This document shows, piece by piece, positions 13,155 through 26,400 of a stretch of DNA of 60,000 bases. The stretch is from the NCBI GenBank assembly GCA_903813345.2, contig CAIIXF020000009.1, positions 35,087,759-35,147,758 on the forward strand, given 5' to 3'. The notes beneath the pieces were generated by a model. That model did not search any database, had not been told where the DNA came from, and saw nothing but the letters and a program-made list of their open reading frames with translations. Positions within the stretch are counted from its first letter, which is position 1; every line of letters begins with the position of its first letter. The stretch comes from Owenia fusiformis (lineage: Eukaryota; Annelida; Polychaeta; Sabellida; Oweniidae). The position numbers were made by a program, and so were the translations under genes.

Positions 13155-15080
13155 ATGTCTTCTACAAAGTTCATCTTGATTGCAATTTTCTTCATCCTGT
13201 TATACACCACAGTAGCCAAAGATATTGGGGACCTCGAGAACAAAACCGATGCATTTGATACAAACTCTGGTACTAATGAAGTCAGCACAGCAACACAAAT
13301 CAATATGAACATTATCACAGAACAGACTACAACAATAACTGATATGAAAGATGATGGTGCAAGATATACAGCACATAAAGATATTGAGGACATTACCGAT
13401 TACAACACTGATGCATTTCTTTCCATGTCCAATTCTTATGAAAACAGCAAAGCAACAGTAATCAATGTGGATGTTATCACAGAACAAAGTCCAACAACAA
13501 CAGATACGAAAGATGATGGTGCAAGATATACAGCACGTAAAGATATCGAGGACATCGAGAGCAACACTGATGAATTTGATACAATATCTGATCCTTATGA
13601 AAACAGCACAGCAACAGGTACCAATACAAGCAGAAACACAGAACATATTAATATAGCAGCTGATATGAAAGATGATGGTGCAAAATATACAACACATAAA
13701 GATATTGAGGACATCAGTGAGAATAACACATATGCATTTCTTATGACATACATGTTTGATCCTCATGAAAACAGCACAGAAACAAGTATAACTACAAGTA
13801 GTAGCACAGAACAGATTAATGAAACAACTGATATGACATGTATGAAGGATGATGGTGTAGAGCCTATAAATGACACAATCAAAATAACTGACAATGACAA
13901 CCGAAATGAAAATCTGAATGGTGATGAGAGAGATTCAGACAAACTAACCAATGAAAACAATGTGAGTTCTCCTTATCCCGAAGCAAGTGCAAATGAAAAA
14001 AATGAAAAAGATGGACTTAATGTATCAACATCCAATGAAATAGAATCTACAAAGACAAATGAAACTGTTGCACAAGAACATACAATAGACGATTATTTGG
14101 TGTATGTGATATTTAAATGGGTATTTAAAATAACCATGCCTTTATGCTTAATTATTGGTATCCCGGGCAATATTCTCAACATTACTATCTTGTGTCGGAA
14201 TCGATTTAGTGATAGCTCTCCATCCATTGACATCATCCTAATGTCCCTTGCTGTTTCTGATATTATAAGTCTTGCAGTGGCCATCCCACGTTACATCATC
14301 TCCTATGTAGCAGGATATGACTTTACAGCTCATTCAGATATTGGCTGTAAACTCTTCAAGTTTCTCAATTTTGTGTTTTCTGATTTTTCATCTTGGCTTG
14401 TCATGCTCATATCTCTGGAAAGGTTAGTCGCAGTCGTCTGGCCTTGTCACGTGAAGTCTTGGTGTAGTCACAAAAAGATAAAGATAATCATTGCTACTTT
14501 TCTGGTATTTCTCATTGGAATTAACTTCCATTTTTTATTAGGGCACGGTACTGTTCAACAAGTAAGTCACACGAACACGCAGATCTTTGGCTGTTCAGCT
14601 AGGGAACCTGAATTTATGTATTATCATGCGGTTATTTATCCCTGGATTGATTTTACAGTTTTTGCTCTTATTCCAATTTCTGTTGTGGTATTTTCAAACA
14701 TGTGCATCATTCGAAAGGTCAGCATTGCAGCTTATCAAAGACGCAAAAAGATGGCGGCGAATTTGGCCAACCCAACAACTTTTACAAAGAAAAAAAAACC
14801 TGTAATCAAACGTGTGACAATTATGATGTTTTTAATTTGCGGTTTCATGCTTCTTGCTATCATTCCATCTGTCATTTATGAAATTACGTTTGCATCTTTG
14901 AAACAAAAAGGTGATCTTAAAAGTTCAGTTATTCTGGCTGTAATTGCATATTATGCAATCGTTTCATTTTACTGCAACTGTTCTATAAACTTTTTGCTAT
15001 ACGTATGTTGTTCACAGAAGTTTAAGTTAGCACTGAAAAGTTTCTTTTGTAGATGTACTACAAATAGTCTTGAAGAATAA
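13155..15080 (+). CDS. GPCR-A: class A (rhodopsin-like) peptide-type receptor with a long Thr/Asn-rich ectodomain
   Basis: 641 residues, uninterrupted. A signal peptide (MSSTKFILIAIFFILLYTT) is followed by about 300 extracellular residues rich in Thr, Asn and Asp with many N-glycosylation sequons. These include three to four diverged copies of a unit containing MKDDGA(R/K)YT and HKDIEDI. Seven membrane spans follow from about residue 314. Visible landmarks are GIPGNILN (TM1), SLAVSD (TM2), the Cys before TM3, ERL in place of DRY, an ECL2 Cys (FGC), a TM5 Pro, TM6 without CWxP (ICGFMLL), and NFLLY in place of NPxxY followed by CCSQKFK. The TM7 pattern is usual in neuropeptide receptors; the ligand is unknown. 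The ATG follows an acceptor (cag|caaaATG). It is close to GPCR-C, less so to GPCR-B. Confidence 0.93.
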   Translation: MSSTKFILIAIFFILLYTTVAKDIGDLENKTDAFDTNSGTNEVSTATQINMNIITEQTTTITDMKDDGARYTAHKDIEDITDYNTDAFLSMSNSYENSKATVINVDVITEQSPTTTDTKDDGARYTARKDIEDIESNTDEFDTISDPYENSTATGTNTSRNTEHINIAADMKDDGAKYTTHKDIEDISENNTYAFLMTYMFDPHENSTETSITTSSSTEQINETTDMTCMKDDGVEPINDTIKITDNDNRNENLNGDERDSDKLTNENNVSSPYPEASANEKNEKDGLNVSTSNEIESTKTNETVAQEHTIDDYLVYVIFKWVFKITMPLCLIIGIPGNILNITILCRNRFSDSSPSIDIILMSLAVSDIISLAVAIPRYIISYVAGYDFTAHSDIGCKLFKFLNFVFSDFSSWLVMLISLERLVAVVWPCHVKSWCSHKKIKIIIATFLVFLIGINFHFLLGHGTVQQVSHTNTQIFGCSAREPEFMYYHAVIYPWIDFTVFALIPISVVVFSNMCIIRKVSIAAYQRRKKMAANLANPTTFTKKKKPVIKRVTIMMFLICGFMLLAIIPSVIYEITFASLKQKGDLKSSVILAVIAYYAIVSFYCNCSINFLLYVCCSQKFKLALKSFFCRCTTNSLEE

Positions 15081-15159
15081 GACATCGGTGTTAAAGTGTT
15101 GTTGAGACCAGGATGTGAACATGTTATGTGTACGAGTTATCAGATTATGTTTTTTACGA

Positions 15160-16095
15160 AAAAAATGGCAGCCATTTTGAAACTCAGGTGCCATCTTGGA
15201 AATTTCTTCTTGAGCAAAGCTCCTTTCCGTCAACTGGTATTTGGGTAAACAAAGATTACATTTTAACAAAAAATGGCGGCCATTCTGAAAAATACCTTCC
15301 ATCCGGAAAATTTCTTCTCAAGCAGAGCTCCTTTATCTCTAAGCATCAGCATATAAAATTTGAACCAAATCCATCCACTGGTATTTTAGTTATCAAAGAT
15401 TACCATTTTTACGAAAAATGGCAGCCATTTTGAAATTCAGCTGTCATCTTGAAAATTTCTTCTCAAACAGAGATCCTTTATCCCTAGGCATATAAAGCTT
15501 GAACCAAATCTGTCCACTGGTGTTTGAGTTATCAAAGATTAAATTTTTTTACAAAAAATGGTGGCCATTTTGAAATTTGGTAGCCATCTTGAGTCTTCTT
15601 GAGTGGAGCTCCCATGTCTCTAGGCATCCATCAACGGTATTTGAATTATCAAAGGTTATGTTCTGTTAGGAAGAATGGCGGCCATTTTGAAATTCAGCTG
15701 CCATCTTGAAAATTCTTTCATGACCATATCTCCTGAGTCCCTAGGTATCAGCATATTAAATTTGGGCTGAATCTGTCCTCTGATACTTGAATTATCAAAG
15801 AATACATTTTTTATGAAAAAATAGCCGCCATTTTGAAAATTGGTGGCCATCTTGAAAATGTCTTTTTTGGCAAAGCTCCTTTAAAGCTCCTAAAATTTGA
15901 ACCAAATCCGTCAACTAGTATTTGAGTTAACAAAGATTAATTTTTTAAAGAAAAATGGTGGCCATTTTGAATTGAGTGGCCATTTTGAAAATTTCTTTTT
16001 TGAGTTATTGCCAGGACAAACAAACGGAAGAAGGTCAGATGAACGGATGGCTTTCCTATATCCCTCTCGAACTTCATTCGGTGGGATAGTGACAC
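15160..16095 (+). repeat. Tandem array of about 131-bp units ('ggccattttgaaa') with conserved tail
   Basis: Seven degenerate units each contain atggcggccattttgaaatt, ccatcttgaaaatttcttct, a 'ctccttt.tctctaggcatca' segment, and 'ggtatttgagttatcaaaga'. The array ends in a unique tail (ttgccaggacaaacaaacgg ... ctcgaacttcattcggtggg). Similar units or tails occur at 10830-10885, 27330-27620, 35597-35641 with 37873-38120, and 43030-43725. It begins just after the GPCR-A stop codon. It looks like a non-autonomous mobile family with an expandable core. Confidence 0.7.
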
Positions 16096-16315
16096 CAGTC
16101 AATGAAGTTAAATATGAATGACAACCCCCATAAAAAGTTTAAAATGAAGACTGAAGTTGATGGTTGTCACATCTTTTGGAAATTTCACATTACAATATCT
16201 ATTATAAACTACACTAAAACATGATTTTAATTGAAATACGGTCAGTGTGTATATTGTCTTTAGAAAATATCTATCACAGTTTTGTGTAAATAAATATGGA
16301 TTTATTTGAAGAATA

Positions 16316-16815
16316 CAGTAGAACCTGTATATCTGAACACCTGGCTAATCCGAACACCTCCCAATCTGAACACTTTTTTCGGTCCCATTTTTTCCTCCCA
16401 TTGACTGCCATGTTAAAAAACCTTGAAATGTGAACACCTCCCAATTTGAACAGTGAACAGTCATATTTGAAAAATTCACCTGTCTAATCTGAACACTTTT
16501 CATAAAATTTCTAATGTTTTATACAAAATTGCTCAAATTTTGTCATGATATCAAAACTTTGGGAAATAATCTTGAATGGTCTCATTCATAATGGGGCTTT
16601 CCGGCATGATTAGATTCATTTGAATCAAATTTTCAAATTTCTGGAATGCCATAAAGCTATGTGGTAAAAAGAACTATAAATATTTACCGAGAATGTGTTC
16701 ACATTTCTTCAGAATCCGGATTATTGCGGATGCAAAAACCTCGAAATGTGAACACCTCCTAATCTGAACGCTTTTATCCGGTCCCAATGGCGTTCAGATT
16801 AGACAGGTTTTACTG
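16316..16815. mobile_element. pogo/Tigger-type MITE
   Basis: A 500-bp element flanked by TA on both sides has inverted ends CAGTAGAACCTGTATATCTG / AGATTAGACAGGTTTTACTG. The interior repeats 'ctaatctgaacac'. The ends and TA target are typical of pogo-like Tc1/mariner elements. A longer relative with a transposase remnant is at 25214-26530. Confidence 0.8.
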
Positions 16816-16879
16816 TAGATAAAACAGGTCTATCAATTAAATTTTGAGAAATAATCATTATATCAAGATTATTATTACT

Positions 16880-16885
16880 TTTATT
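16880..16885 (-). terminator. Candidate polyadenylation signal of RAP1GDS1
   Basis: AATAAA on the minus strand lies about 570 bases after the RAP1GDS1 stop, giving a plausible 3'UTR of 16860-17456. That stretch contains no other gene. No transcript evidence is available, so this is tentative. Confidence 0.35.
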
Positions 16886-17456
16886 TCAAGTTTAAGATGT
16901 AAGATAATGGCACAAGTCGGAGACTTCATTATTTTGAACATTTGGCTGATAGTGATAGCAAACTACAATAATGAAACAATAAAAAAAATCAATGAATATA
17001 GACATTATATGTGAAGTTATAAACTTGTTGTATACGTAATAAAAAATTGGAAATAAATGATCTTTAAGACTTTATATATTTAATACCTTTTGAATAACTA
17101 TCACAGGCAGAAGTGAAAATATATACTGTATCAAAGTCTTAGTTCTGAATTCAGAAGGCAAGTTCCTATAACCATTTGAATTCTGTTCTGTGCAGGTCCA
17201 GGAGCTAGGCCAATGAGCTCTCTCTGGAAAAATGCATGGTCTGGATAATGTAAAAAGTACGCTGCATGTTGAAATTCTTCTGGGATAACTTTCCTCAATG
17301 ACATTATCCCATTCTATGAATCATTCACAGCATATATTCACTACAGGTTTTCTCCCAATGGAGTCATATTCTTTCACAAAAGCCACACGACTTCAGGTAG
17401 GGACCCATTGTAGTAGTTCTCATAACAGGAATGGCATGGTGGAATCTAACAGTGCA

Positions 17457-20400
17457 TCATGTTGCTATTAAAGATTTCACAGTTGTTGCAAGTTCTCTTA
17501 ATTTGCTTTCTTCACTATTGCAAAGTTCCGAAATGACTGTAATAAACTCACTGTTGTTTTGCATTAGAGTTTTTAGCGTGCCTGAAAATAAGTGCACATT
17601 AACTTAAACATCAACATTGAAAATATAATCAATCAGTGATTGAAAATGTTAATCTATTTCAGTATTTTTGTCTTGTATCATTTTTTTTTATAAATCTAAA
17701 ATGTATACTTTATTCATATAAATACTTGGATTTTGTTCATTCTAAGAACATACTAGTATTTAATTTTGTACAGTGGATATACACAATTACATCTTAACTA
17801 CACATAATATACATATTTTTTAGGAATATTGAACAATTATAACATACCTATGATGATGTATAGTGCAAAGTGTACACAAGACAGCGGGCCAATATAAGTT
17901 TTGAAAAGCCCGCGCCCGCTAACTTTCTGATTGGTCAAGGCGCTGACGTCATAACCAATCAATCGAAGATAAAACTGCGCGAGCAATTTTTCTAAACTCA
18001 TTTCAATCATTTTCAAACCATTTGTTTGTCAATTCTATAAGAAAACGGTGCTCTCTGACCAGTCTACATCATCATAGGTATGTTATAAATCGTTTATGTC
18101 ACTATCGTGGCACATATGCCCTCGGTTCTCAGAGATCAATGTCCCTCCCAAGGTCGGGCCATATATCACTGAGACCTCGGGCATATATGCCACGATAGTG
18201 ACATAACCTCTAAATATTTCACTCTATTGAGGTGAATACCTGTACATCTTTCACAAGTGATATTCCACGAAGCCCTAAGGGCAAGTGGAATATCACCTTG
18301 TGAAAGTGCTACAGGTATTCACCAAAAATAGTGTGAAATATTTGTTTTATTATATCACTGTCTAGCTAAACATCCCTAATATTATTAAGTCATAGATTAA
18401 CATTGAAATACATTGAATCTACTCGGTTCGTCTGCCATTTTGACTTACACTGAACTAAATTATTTACAGTCGAAATGTTGAGGCATGCGCAGACCTCTAT
18501 TTAGTGATATTTTCATTTCAAATATGGCGGCCAATCCGATGTCTGACGACCCTTACAAAGAATCTAGGCAGTTTGCATTTTTACCTCCTGTGAAATAACA
18601 AGTGGAATTTAGTAGTTGTTTTGTGTTTTATTATCATTCTGCATCGTAATTCTATGTGATGTGGTGTTGAAATGTCAGCAGAAATACATATCCATACGAT
18701 AATCGAGTGAATCAGATAACAGATTTTTCGAAAAAACCGTCTCGTGCTAAGAGTGTAAAAACTTGTATTAACATGCTCAAAAGTGCCAATGTGCACATCA
18801 ATGTCAAGCTAAATCAATGTTGTGTCTAAAACATGTACCCGATCTACTCAATACAGCTTGTCGTTCACGTATACACACTTAGCAAACACGGCGAAATGAC
18901 CTGAATCTTGGAATTTCGTTCAAGAGCTAGTAATGTTTGCTCCGGTCTTCGTCATAAGTGTTCATCAGACTTCACGCATGCGCAGGACAAAAACCATCAA
19001 CCAATAAGGTTTATAAATCAATTTTGCGCATGCGCCTTACAACGGTAAAGAAATTCGTATTTATAAACGAACCAGTTTGAGATAACCCGATATCAGTCGG
19101 AGAAATCTGACGATCTACGAAACTCACTTCAAAAAATCAAATGCGGACTGACGGCGTATTCTACTATGTTTGGATCTAAGATTTTCAGTATAGATAAAGT
19201 CTTTTATGATCTTTCGAATGAAGTAAGTCTCTAGTTCGAAAGACAATCGTATCAACTTGAACAAAAGTTGAGTTTTGACGAAAAATTTTAACATGCGCAG
19301 AAGTCCCATTTTCGTTGTACCATATTGACTGTTTACACTGAACGAAAACAAATTCTTTGAAAATTCCCGGGAGCTTGGGATATCGCTAGATATCTCACGG
19401 TTGTCTTATCTGATTAGCATTGCCATTGAATATCGCCAGATATCCCACGACATGTGACCCGGTTTTGACCAATCATACTGTCGCTAGCTAGATAGTGATA
19501 TAATAATGTTATTTATTTCCATATTATTCAACACAATTATTTACATAAATTGTGAGGGGCTGAGGCTATATAGCATTATTGGCCCCTCCTACACATAATA
19601 TATTTCATGAATATTTATTACATACCATACAGGATGGGGCAAAAATGTCAATTTTTTAAAGGTCTGGTATTCAACCTAAACGAGCTATCGACCTAAGAGC
19701 TCTTCAAATGTAGTTACCTTCTTCTTGAAGTTTTGCACTCAAGGTAAGAGTATTTTCTTTAATTTCTGTCAATGTCTTCTCATCAGACAATAATTTTGTG
19801 ACAGTTTCTATGACATTACACTCTGATAGAGGTTCTTTGGCTTCAGCTGAAAAAGATCAATGCTACCATTACAACATGTTTAATGAAAACAAAGTATTAT
19901 AAATAAAATAGATGTCAGGTCACAAGTATATTTCTGATACTTTGAGTTGCATTGGAAGCAAGTAAGATTTCTATTCCCAATTGTGTTCTGATATGATTCA
20001 AGATACAATTCTTTAAGATGTTTTTCTTGCTATTATCGATATAATATGATAAATATTACTGACCGAACAAACTAAATTGCATGTACAACTACCAATATGA
20101 TGTACAGGCCAGGATTTGCCAAGGGGGGTTCACTTTTTGAAAAATTCCAGGGGGGGTTCACTTGTGACAATTTTGGTACAAAAATGGCCAAAATCACTTA
20201 AAGTGCTCAAAATGGTGAAAAACTGCATGATTTTGAAAGATTTTTTGGACAGGTGGGTGGGGGGGGGGGGGTTCGCTTGAACCCATCGAACCCCCCCTGG
20301 CTACAGGCCTGATGTATCACTTCACAGTTGAAGTCCTAAATTATCAAAATGACTTATTTTTATATTACCTAGTATGGAAGATGCGATGATGATTAGAGCC

Positions 20401-23400
20401 ACAAGTGCTTCATTCTGCATGACAACATGCTCCGAAGTTGTCATGGCAACCAGATGAGACAGTCCACCATATTTGGTAATAACTTTCATGACATCAGAAG
20501 ATCTGGAATGGCGTACCAGCCAGGCTAGCAGTCTCATTGATTCCCCTGCAAGTTTTTGTTCATATATTATTTCATCCATCTAAATTGACGTACATTTTGT
20601 GTTCTATTTTTTGAGAAAAAATGAAGATTATAAAACAAAAGAGATAAAATGATGATAATTGATACATGAATTGATTGCCATTGATAGTTATATAGCTCGT
20701 TTCTTGTAAGATATTTGGAGCTAAAGCATGTATGACATACATCACTTTCTTCAGAAAGCATTATACTGTGCATCGAAATCAAAATTACCAGCATAGTATT
20801 CAATAGACATGAGTATAATGATTCCAATTTACACAAACAGGAAATTGCAAATCTCCCATTCTAAACACGAAACTGAAGCTGATTGGGTATCTTAAGTAGG
20901 CTAAGTAACGCTTGTTTTGTATGTGCGCTATACTCATAAGTTATAACTGTACTAATTCATGGACTTTGCATTCGCGGTTACATTGTGGAAAAAATCGCCA
21001 GCTTAAAGTCTCCATTATCTTTTTTAGAACCATTAGACCCTGACCTTTGACCCCCGCATGATCTTCATTGTTACACCATTGGCTGACTTCCTCTATGAGA
21101 CCTTTGTTTGTTCCAACTTTGATAGAAGCAGCCTCTACAATCAAACACTGGATTAAAACAGAGCAGTTTGCATTAAACATAACAAGTATCGTTGCACAAT
21201 AATAAATGTTTATTATGACTAATTTTATAAAAGCTTGTGAATATTCTTTTTAAACCATCATTAGTATTCTATTTAATATCAATCATTCATTGTCATCGAA
21301 TCTAGCTATTCTCCGAATCATGGGCATGTGCTTTATTGCTGAATGAATTACCAAAGTCAATGCATTATTATTACATTGTATATAAACTTAAGCCATTCTA
21401 TTTGATTAAGAGATGACCCTGTAAACACAATACCTTGTCCATCAACAAGCATCCGCAACAGGCCAAGCAGTTTGAATTGTACAGGAGACATATCTGTTTT
21501 GCTAAATGGTGTAACTGTATCTATAATTCCTGTCTGCAACATGATGATCTTGTTAACAGCTGAAATAGGAAATAAAGGATTGACATACTTCTCTTATTAT
21601 CGACTCATGATCACTTAATAAGGATAAATATTTCTTATTAATATGTTATAATCACTTAACATGACTAATAATCAAAGTAAATATATTTCAATTATTGGCT
21701 AATGAATTAACGATGTTGGATTTTGACACTTGAGTATAGATGGCATTATATACAATTATGTATACGTGCATGTATTAAATGTAAAATTATAAATCATTTC
21801 TGATATGATCTCATAAATAGGATCTTTTCAGCTAACCTGTATTCTTATGATAATGTATGAAGTGTTTTGATTTTTAGAAAATAGGCATGAAAAGTACGAT
21901 TATAATCACTGATTAATTTATAAATATAGGGAATTAGATTTATCTGCCAAATAATTAACATGTCACTTCGACTAAATAGCACAAATTCAAACACAAGGCA
22001 TTAACATGCAACATGTCATCGCCTGCCATTTGTTACAGACACCAACTGCTGAATGCCTGACAACAGCCGCCAAACACAGTCTACGAAAAAGTTGGAGACT
22101 AACAATATGTTCCCAATTGTGGTGGTGACATAATAACCAGATTATGGCATAACATACATGTAGCAACCAACTTACCTGGAATGGCGAGATTCTTTAGTGC
22201 GCTAAATATAGCATGCTGTAAAGTTACACCATCTTGATTACCATGGTTACGTAAGAGATTCAGGAGGAAGATGGTGACGCTGTCTTCTACTAATTTGATA
22301 CAGTGGCTATCTGTAATAGAAATTTATGTTTTCTTTTAGTTTGGAACTTTTAGTCCCATTTGGAACATTTAATTCAAAAAGGAAGGAAATTTGAGTGGTT
22401 ATACGTTTATGTATCTTTTATTCCACCATAAATGATAAGTATAATATTACATAAAGTTATTTATGATATAAGATAAGATGTTAACAGACAAAAACTCCAA
22501 TAAGCTAATGTATCTATATGTCAAGATAGTTTTTATATAGTATCTGTAGTTTTTGAACTTTTCAGGCTTTATCTGTTACTATGATTAATGGGTTATGTTT
22601 TGTCTGCAATATTTAACTGCATGATGAGCCCATTATACAGCATTCTGATACTAATAACATCTTACTGTTTCACCTGAGGGCTGAGAAGAAATGAGAGGTC
22701 GTGGTTTATCATGATGATATACAGTGTTATGTTACCGTTTCTGGCATAATTGCCCACAGCTAGTGCTCCTGCTACCCTAAGATGTGCATTGTTGGAATGT
22801 AGCCACTGCATTGTACTTGTGAACACCAAAGCCTTCCCATCTTCATACCACATGTCCATACTATCATCTACAAATTGTAAAGGTGTCATTTAACCCATGT
22901 CCATACTATCATCTACAAATTGTAAAGGTGTCATTTAACCCATGTCCATACTACCATACTATCATCTACAAATTGTAAAGGTGTCATTTAACCCATGTCC
23001 ATACTATCATCTACAAATTGTAAAAGTGTCATTTAACCACATGTCCATACTATCATCTACAAATTGTAAAGGTGTCATTTAACCCATGTCCATACTATCA
23101 TCTACAAATTGTAAAGGTGTCATTTAACCACATGTCCATAATATCATCTACAAATTGTAAAGGTGTCATTTAACCCATGTCTATACTATCATCTACAAAT
23201 TGTAAAGGTGTCATTTAACCCATGTCCATAATATCATCTACAAATTGTAAAAGTGTCATTTAACCCATGTCTATACTATCATCTACAAATTGTAAAGGTG
23301 TCATTTAACCCATGTCTATACTATCATCTACAAATTGTAAAGGTGTCATTTAACCAATTAACCCATGTCCATAATATCATCTACAAATTGTCAAAGTGTC

Positions 23401-26400
23401 ATTTAACCCATGTCCATAATATCATCTACAAATTGTAAAGGTGTCATTTAACCCATGTCCATAATATCATCTACAAATTGTAAAGGTGTCATTTAACCCA
23501 TGTCCATAATATCATCTACAAATTGTAAAGGTGTCATTTAACCCATGTCCATACTACCATACTATCATCTACAAATTGTAAAAGTGTCATTTAACCACAT
23601 GTCCATACTATCATCTACAAATTGTAAAGGTGTCATTTAACCCATGTCCATACTATCATCTACAAATTGTAAAGGTGTCATTTAACCATTGTCCATACTA
23701 TCAACTACAAATTATAAAGGTGTCATTTAACCCATGTCCATACTATCAACTACAAATTGTAAAGGTGTCATTTAACCCATGTCCATACTATCATCTACAA
23801 ATTGTAAAGGTGTCATTTAACCCATGTCCAAACTATCATCTACAAATTGTAAAGGTGTCATTTAACCCATGTCCAACTTATCATCTACAAATTGTAAAGG
23901 GGTCATTTAACCCATGTCCATACTATCAACTACAAATTGTAAAGGTGTCATTTAACCCATGTCAATACTATCATCTACAAATTGTAAAGGTGTCATTTAA
24001 CCATTGTCCATACTATCAACTACAAATTGTAAAGGTGTCATTTAACCCATGTCCATACTATCAACTACAAATTGTAAAGGTGTCATTTAACCCATGTCCA
24101 TACTATCATCTACAAATTGTAAAGGTGTCATTTAACCCATGTCCATACTATCATCTACAAATTGTAAAGGTGTCATTTAACCATTGTTTAGCTATCCTGT
24201 ATGGTGTAACCTTTGAAATTTTTTTTATTTTTAAAATATTTGTTTGAACATGTTCTTATCAATTTATATGCTTTCGATGGATGTATTAAAATACATGTCC
24301 TAGATATACATGAACTGAAATTCAATAATCGAGCATGGAAGTTAATAATAAATAAAACTTTATTTTCAAGTAAACAATTCATTTGTCTGGCACTCATTAA
24401 TAGAGTGAAGTCCACTTGAAAAAGTCATGATACATATAGATATCCTTTAAACAGTGAAGATTGTTATTTAAAAAAATTAATATTACTGAATAGAAGAGAA
24501 AGTGAATCAGGAAGTGAAGGGAAGTTTAAAATGATTTCACAAATGGACAGATATCATAAATGTAACTAAGACAAATAACTCTGTATGTCTAACGGAGCAT
24601 GTCAGCATGAGAAGTCAAACACCTTGCATTACAAGTCAAACACCTTGCATTACAAGTCAAACACCTTGCATTACAAGTCAAACACCTTGCATTACAAGTC
24701 AAACACCTTGCATTACAAGTCAAACACCTTGCATTACAAGTCAAACACCTTGCATTACAAGTCAAACACCTTGCATTACAAGTCAAACACCTTGCATTAC
24801 AAGTCAAACACCTTGCATTACAAGTCAAACATCTCTATATAGCAAGTCAAACCACTAACAGGGTATATGACTAAAGTTGAAAAAGTCCTTTGCCATGAGT
24901 GAAAAGTGATTTTTATTGGCTGTCAAGCAGTTGTGAGTTTCAAGCTATGATATCATAGTAATAAGTGTAAAATTCATTGCATCATGGTTTGCCAATACTA
25001 ATGCATTATCAAAATCTAATCTTAAATGTTACACAAATTAGATGTTGAAATGTTAGTTAATATGACATTATACACCTTAGCATTATCCTGTCACATGATC
25101 ATATCAAAATATGGCAGTAATATCCTGTAACCATTAGGAGCACTTCAATTAATTAAGTTGAAAAATAAAATATCCCGTTGTGTACAAAAAACGTCTTGAC
25201 AAGAAAACATATACAGTAAAACCTGTCTAATCCGAACACCCATGGGACCAGCCAAAAGCGTTCAAATTGGCAGGTGTTCAAATTTCGAGGATATTGTTCA
25301 GTCCACTATATTGAACACTTAATACTTAGTCAGAAAACAATACATGTTGTTGATGAGTTAATTCTACAATAGGCCTATAGCCTACATGTATATGCTATGT
25401 TTTATTTACATTTTAACAATTTCATTATTTTTGGAAAAATAACTCTTTAATTTTGGCAAAAACTTTGTAATACACTGAATAAGTATATGATAGTCTTGTA
25501 CGAAATCTTATGCTTATTAAATCACTTATCTCATATTATGGTTACATAGCACTGCTTTACTTTAGCTTGAAAAAGTCGTTCATTGTTGTTTGTTTCTTGG
25601 CACTTTTAGCATTAGCAATATTTGAGTAGATACCCTCTTCAATTAAAAATAACTTTTCATGAGTGCTCATTCGAGATGATGCATAATCTTTCAAAATATC
25701 AAGGGCATTCAGGATGTCAGATGTGCCTTTTTAGGAGGCATTTTGGTGATAGGATATTACGAAGTTGAATTTTTTCTCTTTCTCGTGTTATAATCTTGTC
25801 TGCAAATGTGTCTGTGTTGTCTTTGTGATTATAAAACATTTACTGATTGAATCCTAGCTATCATAACAGACCCATTGGATATAAAACAGTTAAGACTTGT
25901 TCATAATCCAAATCAAAAACATCCAGTTAATTTAAAATAAGGATAAACCAATTATCTCCCAGATTCTCACATCTCTCTTAATCCAAATCAAAAACATCCA
26001 GGTAATTTCTAATAATGATAAAACAATTATAATCTTGTCTGCAAATGTGTCTGTGTTGTCTCTGTGATTATAAAACATTTACTGATTGAATCCTAGCTAT
26101 CATAACAGACCCATGGGATATATAACAGTTAAGACTTGTTCATAATCCAAATCAAAAACATCCAGTTAATTTAAAATAAGGATAAACCAATTATCTTCTT
26201 GATTCACACCTTTCTCTTAATCCAAACATAAAACATTCAGTTCTTTTCTAATAGTTGTTTTCCACAATTAGGGATGTCATTGAGACTTAAATAAGTTAAT
26301 TAGGACAATATTGGTTACATTGCATATGCATTACATTGCATATGTACAGATAATAAGAACTATAACATTGACTCAATATGTGGCTATTATTGAAATGTCC

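Noticed and set aside
13200-13766. 188-codon Cys/Ile-rich minus-strand ORF
   Set aside because: Shadow of the low-complexity GPCR-A ectodomain; the equivalent frame recurs opposite GPCR-C for the same reason.
23630-24247. 205-codon repetitive plus-strand ORF
   Set aside because: Pure translation of the 45-bp minisatellite (15 codons per unit), with no start context or homology.
24585-24858. Cys- or Thr-rich repetitive ORFs on both strands
   Set aside because: By-product of the 21-bp array; opposite strands are both open because the unit is a multiple of three.
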